64,000 nucleotides of DNA from Rhizobium hidalgonense (GTDB taxonomy: Bacteria > Pseudomonadota > Alphaproteobacteria > Rhizobiales > Rhizobiaceae), in NCBI RefSeq assembly GCF_002914525.1, contig NZ_LODW01000062.1:1-64000 (forward strand), in the 5' to 3' direction. The translations under genes and the position numbers were made by a program. How positions within the stretch are numbered: position 1 is the first letter of the stretch; each line of letters begins with the position of its first letter. Below are positions 60,354-64,000 of the stretch, piece by piece. The notes beneath the pieces were generated by a model. It was given only the letters and a program-made list of their open reading frames with translations. It was not told the origin of the DNA and searched no databases.

Positions 60354-60669
60354 TGATGTCTCCAATTCTTTCGATCCTATCGGTGAAAGAAATCGAGCGC
60401 CGAGATAAGAGTACAAATTCTATAGATGTGGTCGAAAATAAAAAGTGTTTGCTTACCAGCCTCCGGCCGTCGCGATTAGTGTTTCGGTCCAACCCTCGCG
60501 CGACGGCGCGGGAGGGAAGGCGAGGAAATTCCTGCCCGGAATAGAGCTGCCGGCCTCGATTTGAATTCGGCGACCTCCTACGTATCCGTCATCCGGTGCG
60601 TCGCCGCAGCGGTGGAAAAACGTCCAGCCCGGGGCAGGCGGCTGCCTTGCCCGATCCATGAGGAAGATC
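60354..60669. other. divergent intergenic region between sfnB-like and DszA-like genes
   Basis: These 316 bp should hold promoters for both genes. An AT-rich stretch with TTCTATAGATGTGG lies at about 60418-60431. I searched for a SAM-II-type riboswitch and saw none. No gene is supported. Confidence 0.45.
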
Positions 60670-62004
60670 ATGACCCCACGGCAGTTACGCCTCGGCGCCT
60701 TCATGCGTCCTGTCAGTCTGCATACCGGCGCGTGGCGCTATCCCGGTTCCTACCCGGACGCCAACTTCAATTTTGCACATTTGAAGTCCTTCGCGCAGGC
60801 GCTGGAGCGGGCGAAATTCGACGCCTTCTTCATGGCCGATCATCTTGCCGTGCTCAACATGCCGGTCGAGGCGCTGAGGCGCAGCCACACCGTGACCTCC
60901 TTCGAGCCCTTCACGCTGCTCTCGGCGCTGGCGGCAGTGACGGAGCGCATCGGCCTTGTCGCGACCGCGTCCACCACCTTCGACGAGCCCTATCACATCG
61001 CCCGGCGTTTCGCCTCGCTCGACCATCTCAGCGGCGGCCGCGCCGGCTGGAACATCGTCACGACGTCTAACCCCGACGCCGCGCTCAATTTCGGTCTCGA
61101 CGAACATATGGAACATGGCGAACGTTATCATCGCGCCCGCGAATTCTACGATATTGTAACCGGCCTCTGGGACAGTTTTGCCGACGACGCCTTCATCCGC
61201 GACCGGGAAAGCGGCCTGTTCTTCGATCCGGAAAAAATGCATGTGCTTGCTCACAAGGGCGAGGAACTGAGTGTCCGCGGGCCGCTCAATATCGCCCGCC
61301 CGCCGCAGGGCTGGCCTGTCATTGTCCAGGCTGGCCAATCCGATCCCGGCCGCCAGCTTGCCGCCGAAACCGCCGAGATGGTCTTCTGTTCGCCGCGCGA
61401 TCTTGCCGCCGGTAAGGCGCTCTATGGCGATATCAAGGGTCGCATGAAAGCGATCGGCCGCAACCGCGACCATCTAAAGATCCTGCCCGCCGCCTTCGTC
61501 ATCGTCGGCGACAGCATCGAGGAGGCCCGCTCTAAGCGCGCCACGCTCGACAGCCTGGTGCATTATGATAGCGCCATTGCCTCGCTTTCGATCGCGCTCG
61601 GCCACGACGCTTCCGGCTTCGATCCCGACGCGCCGTTGCCAGCCGATATCCCCGACACCAATGCTAGCAAGACCGGCCGCGCCCAAGTGCTGAAGCTGGC
61701 CGCGGAAGAAAATCTGACGGTACGACAGTTGGCACAGCGTTACGGCGGCTATGCCGGCCTTGCCTTCGTCGGCACACCGGCAAGCATTGCCGACGAGATG
61801 GAGGGCTGGCTGGACGAGGAGGGCTCGGACGGCTTCAATATCGTCTTTCCCTATCTGCCTCAGGGTCTGCTCGACGTCACCGAACGGCTGGTTCCCGAGC
61901 TTCAGCGCCGCGGCCTATTCCGCAGCGAATATGAAGGCACGACGCTGCGAGAACATCTCGGCTTGCCGCGTCCGGAGAACCGGTTCTTTGTATCAGGCGC
62001 ATGA
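60670..62004 (+). CDS. NtaA/SnaA/DszA-family FMNH2-dependent monooxygenase
   Basis: This 444-residue luciferase-like oxygenase is of a different subtype from the one at 52535-53932: it begins LRLGAFMRPVSLHTGAWRYP and has FASLDHLSGGRAGWNIVTTS and VIVQAGQSDPGRQLAAETAE. The family needs reduced FMN from a partner; the only reductase in the window is at 8117. AGGAAGA precedes the ATG at 60670. With the SfnB- and DszC-like proteins it could form a stepwise oxidation pathway for a sulfide or sulfone. Confidence 0.92.
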   Translation: MTPRQLRLGAFMRPVSLHTGAWRYPGSYPDANFNFAHLKSFAQALERAKFDAFFMADHLAVLNMPVEALRRSHTVTSFEPFTLLSALAAVTERIGLVATASTTFDEPYHIARRFASLDHLSGGRAGWNIVTTSNPDAALNFGLDEHMEHGERYHRAREFYDIVTGLWDSFADDAFIRDRESGLFFDPEKMHVLAHKGEELSVRGPLNIARPPQGWPVIVQAGQSDPGRQLAAETAEMVFCSPRDLAAGKALYGDIKGRMKAIGRNRDHLKILPAAFVIVGDSIEEARSKRATLDSLVHYDSAIASLSIALGHDASGFDPDAPLPADIPDTNASKTGRAQVLKLAAEENLTVRQLAQRYGGYAGLAFVGTPASIADEMEGWLDEEGSDGFNIVFPYLPQGLLDVTERLVPELQRRGLFRSEYEGTTLREHLGLPRPENRFFVSGA

Positions 62005-62050
62005 GGCGACGCTGCGGCGGCACAGCTCCGCACGGCGAGGAGAAATACCA

Positions 62051-63145
62051 TCAGAACTCGACGGTCCTGTCGTCGAAGCTCAACCGCTCGGGTTCGAATT
62101 CCTTTTCGCCGGTCCCGGGATCGAACGCATCGCTTTCTCCCGGCACCAGTTCGAGCGGCCAAACGACGTTGCGGCCGTCGTCAGGATAGAACTGGCGATA
62201 GGCCGGCATATTGGCGAGAAGCGTCCTTCCGAGCGCGATACCGAGATCGTAAAGCGACATGCGGAAACAGCTGAGCGAGGGCTGCAGGAACCTTGCGCGC
62301 GGGGCGTCGCGGAAGCCGATCACCGCAAGGTCGCGGCCGGGCATCACACCCGATTCCATCAGCCGGCGGTAGAGGCCGATTGCCATCAATTCGTAGATCA
62401 GGATCACCGCTGTTGGACGCTCTTTAAGCACCAGCAATTCATGCGCCGCCTGATAGCCGCCGTGTTCGCTCGACTTGACACGGATGACGAGTGACGGGTC
62501 GAAGGCGATACCGCGCCGTTCGAGCGCGCGGCGATAACTTTCGAGAAAGACATAGCCGAGATTGACCTCGCTCGATGGTGCAGTGATCGCGATCCGCCGA
62601 TGGCCGCGCGCGACCAGCCGTTCGACGGCACGGTCGGCGACACCTTCGAAATCGAGATCGATCCAAGGGAAATTGCCTGGGGAAAGGCTGCGGCCGACCG
62701 CAATGAAGGGGATTTTTGCCCGAGACAGAAGATCGATGCGCCGGTCGATGCGCTGCATATTCGAGATGATCATCGCATCGACGATTCGCCGAGCCACGAT
62801 ACGTTTCAGATATTCGTGCGGGTCCTCATCGCTGGGGCAGGGCAACATGACGAGGTCGAGCTTGTGGCGGGCAAACACACTTTGCAACCCGCTGGTAACG
62901 CCGATGAAGAAGTTGTCGGCATTTTCGACCGCCTCCGTGCTGGATTCGATCATTAGCCCGATGACTTTCGTCTCTCCCTGTCTGAGACTCCGTCCCGACT
63001 GGTTGGCGACGTAGCCCAGTTCCTCGGCTGCTGCCAGCACGCGTCGGCGGGTTTCCTCGTTGACATCGGGCTTGCCGTTCAGCGCCCGGGAGACCGTGCC
63101 GATTGAAATATCCAGGTGTTCGGCAAGCTGGCGAATCCCTTTCAT
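62051..63145 (-). CDS. LacI-family transcriptional regulator
   Basis: This 364-residue repressor has an N-terminal HTH (IRQLAEHLDISIGTVSRALN) followed by the hinge region LGYVANQSGRSLRQGE and an effector domain (from about 60) ending in a C-terminal DAFDPGTGEKEFEPERL tail. The start at 63145 follows GGGAGGGA; the ATG at 63202 would extend into the control region. It diverges from a dehydrogenase gene with a perfect palindromic operator between them. Confidence 0.9.
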   Translation of the reverse strand: MKGIRQLAEHLDISIGTVSRALNGKPDVNEETRRRVLAAAEELGYVANQSGRSLRQGETKVIGLMIESSTEAVENADNFFIGVTSGLQSVFARHKLDLVMLPCPSDEDPHEYLKRIVARRIVDAMIISNMQRIDRRIDLLSRAKIPFIAVGRSLSPGNFPWIDLDFEGVADRAVERLVARGHRRIAITAPSSEVNLGYVFLESYRRALERRGIAFDPSLVIRVKSSEHGGYQAAHELLVLKERPTAVILIYELMAIGLYRRLMESGVMPGRDLAVIGFRDAPRARFLQPSLSCFRMSLYDLGIALGRTLLANMPAYRQFYPDDGRNVVWPLELVPGESDAFDPGTGEKEFEPERLSFDDRTVEF

Positions 63146-63190
63146 CGGCTGCGTTGTCCCTCCCACCCGCAATTTCGCATTTGGCGTCTC

Positions 63191-63220
63191 TTGACATCGC
63201 AAAATGTTTCCGCCAACATT
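63191..63220 (+). promoter_or_regulatory. candidate promoter of the Gfo/Idh gene
   Basis: TTGACA (63191-63196) is followed after 18 bp by AACATT (63215-63220). The operator at 63221-63234 lies immediately downstream, where bound LacI protein would block transcription. The -10 box is weak. Confidence 0.4.
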
Positions 63221-63234
63221 CGTAAACGTTTACG
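63221..63234. promoter_or_regulatory. LacI-type operator
   Basis: CGTAAACGTTTACG is a perfect 14-bp palindrome with the central CG typical of LacI/GalR operators. It lies between the divergent LacI gene and the dehydrogenase gene, 46 bp before the dehydrogenase start. Confidence 0.8.
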
Positions 63235-63280
63235 GAGTGCGTGTCACGAGGAGAGTTGACGCCATCCCCCGGAGGAAATC

Positions 63281-64000
63281 GTGAAATTCAGTGCCATTCT
63301 GTGCGGGTGCGGAGCTATGTCCAAAGGTTGGTTGCGAGCCATCGCTTCCAACCCGGCTCTGGCCGATTTCATCACTATCGTTGGCCTCGTCGACCTGAAC
63401 CGGGAGACGGCGGAGAAGCTCGCCGCTGAGTTCGGTCTTGAGGGCGCCGTCATCGGTTCGGAGCTCTCCGCGGTCATCGCCGCCACCGAGGCCGATCTGG
63501 TTTTCGACATCGTCATTCCGGCGGCCCGTTACGACGTCGTTTCGACCGCGCTGAAGGCCGGCTGCCATGTGCTCAGCGAAAAGCCGATGGCCGCGTCGCT
63601 TGCCGAGGGTGCGGCGCTGATCGATCTTGCCACAGAGACCGGCCGCATCCACGCCGTCATCCAGAACCGACGCTTCATCTCAGGCGTCAGGCGCCTGCGC
63701 CGCTTCGTAGACAGCGGGGCGATCGGCGAACTCACCGCCGTCCATTGCGACTTTTTCCTGGCGCCGCATTTCGGCGGCTTCCGCGAAGAGATGGACAATG
63801 TTCTGCTTCTCGACATGGCGATACACACCTTCGATGCGGCCCGCTACGTCGCCGACCGGAAGCCACTCGCCGTCTATTGCGTCGAGCGCAATCCAAAGGG
63901 CTCCTGGTACCGGCACGGCGCCTCGGCCAATGCCATCTTCGAATTTTCCGACGACGTCATCTTTACCTATCGCGGCTCCTGGTGCGCCGAGGGCGAGCGC
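63281..64000 (+). CDS. Gfo/Idh/MocA-family oxidoreductase (cut by the window end)
   Basis: The first 240 codons are present. The gene starts at GTG 63281 with GGAGGAAA just upstream. The nucleotide site is AILCGCGAMSKGWLRAIASN, which keeps GxGxxS rather than GxGxxG. The motif SEKPMAASLAEGAAL and the substrate-domain LLLDMAIHTFDAARYV with its histidine are typical. The LacI gene next door and the operator suggest induction by a sugar or polyol. The rest of the gene lies beyond the window. Confidence 0.88.
   Translation, partial: MKFSAILCGCGAMSKGWLRAIASNPALADFITIVGLVDLNRETAEKLAAEFGLEGAVIGSELSAVIAATEADLVFDIVIPAARYDVVSTALKAGCHVLSEKPMAASLAEGAALIDLATETGRIHAVIQNRRFISGVRRLRRFVDSGAIGELTAVHCDFFLAPHFGGFREEMDNVLLLDMAIHTFDAARYVADRKPLAVYCVERNPKGSWYRHGASANAIFEFSDDVIFTYRGSWCAEGER

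Noticed and set aside
1..64000. CRISPR arrays, tRNA or rRNA genes, prophage or conjugation genes
   Set aside because: I found no regular direct repeats with spacers, no cloverleaf sequences that I could recognise, and no integrase, relaxase or structural phage proteins.

Overview
The window looks like part of a large plasmid or chromid of a Rhizobium (R. leguminosarum/R. etli type) alphaproteobacterium. The evidence is a repA-repB partition module with two identical parS palindromes, high-GC genes, a run of solute ABC transporters typical of rhizobial accessory replicons, and two short dispersed repeats of a kind I recognise from Rhizobium genomes. I identified no tRNA, rRNA, CRISPR array, transposase or phage gene.

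Layout. 0.1-3.3 kb: a plasmid replication/partition locus on the minus strand with intact repA and repB, two parS sites and a candidate counter-transcribed RNA. repC survives only as a 3' remnant with two frameshifts, so replication cannot start from this copy. 3.5-6.4 kb: a small unknown gene, a SARP/TPR regulator and an XRE regulator. 6.7-12.9 kb: an Fsr-like MFS exporter, then an apparent organosulfur module made of an FMN reductase, a MetQNI-type importer and a DszA-like monooxygenase broken by a frameshift. 13.0-16.4 kb: methylmalonyl-CoA mutase and an FAH-family protein. 16.7-26.5 kb: a sugar or polyol locus with two Gfo/Idh/MocA dehydrogenases, a VOC protein, an AraC regulator, a CUT1 ABC importer and a Gfo/Idh-aldo/keto reductase fusion of 667 residues.

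26.5-34.4 kb: an operon reading regulator-cydD-cydC-cydA-cydB-cydX for the bd-type quinol oxidase and its assembly transporter, preceded by an FNR/FixK-type box and a long operator palindrome, then a HupE/UreJ protein. 34.7-37.8 kb: a hydroxyacid dehydrogenase, a VOC protein, a Tim44-like protein and a YbaK-like deacylase. 38.1-46.2 kb: a tightly coupled operon of ABC importer, glycerophosphodiesterase, LacI regulator and inositol-monophosphatase-like enzyme, facing a second diesterase-like gene. I read it as a candidate locus for uptake and breakdown of glycerophosphoinositol or a similar phosphodiester.

46.3-62.0 kb: a second, larger apparent organosulfur region with a class V aminotransferase, a peptide-type ABC importer, two DszA-like flavin monooxygenases, a ribose-type ABC importer and two DszC/SfnB-like flavoproteins. 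62.1-64.0 kb: a LacI regulator facing a Gfo/Idh dehydrogenase that runs off the end, with a perfect LacI-type operator between them.

How it fits together: most of the window is importer-plus-enzyme cassettes for scavenging carbon, sulfur and phosphorus compounds, with a micro-oxic respiratory operon in the middle. Substrates are inferred from gene families and neighbours; none is proven by the sequence.
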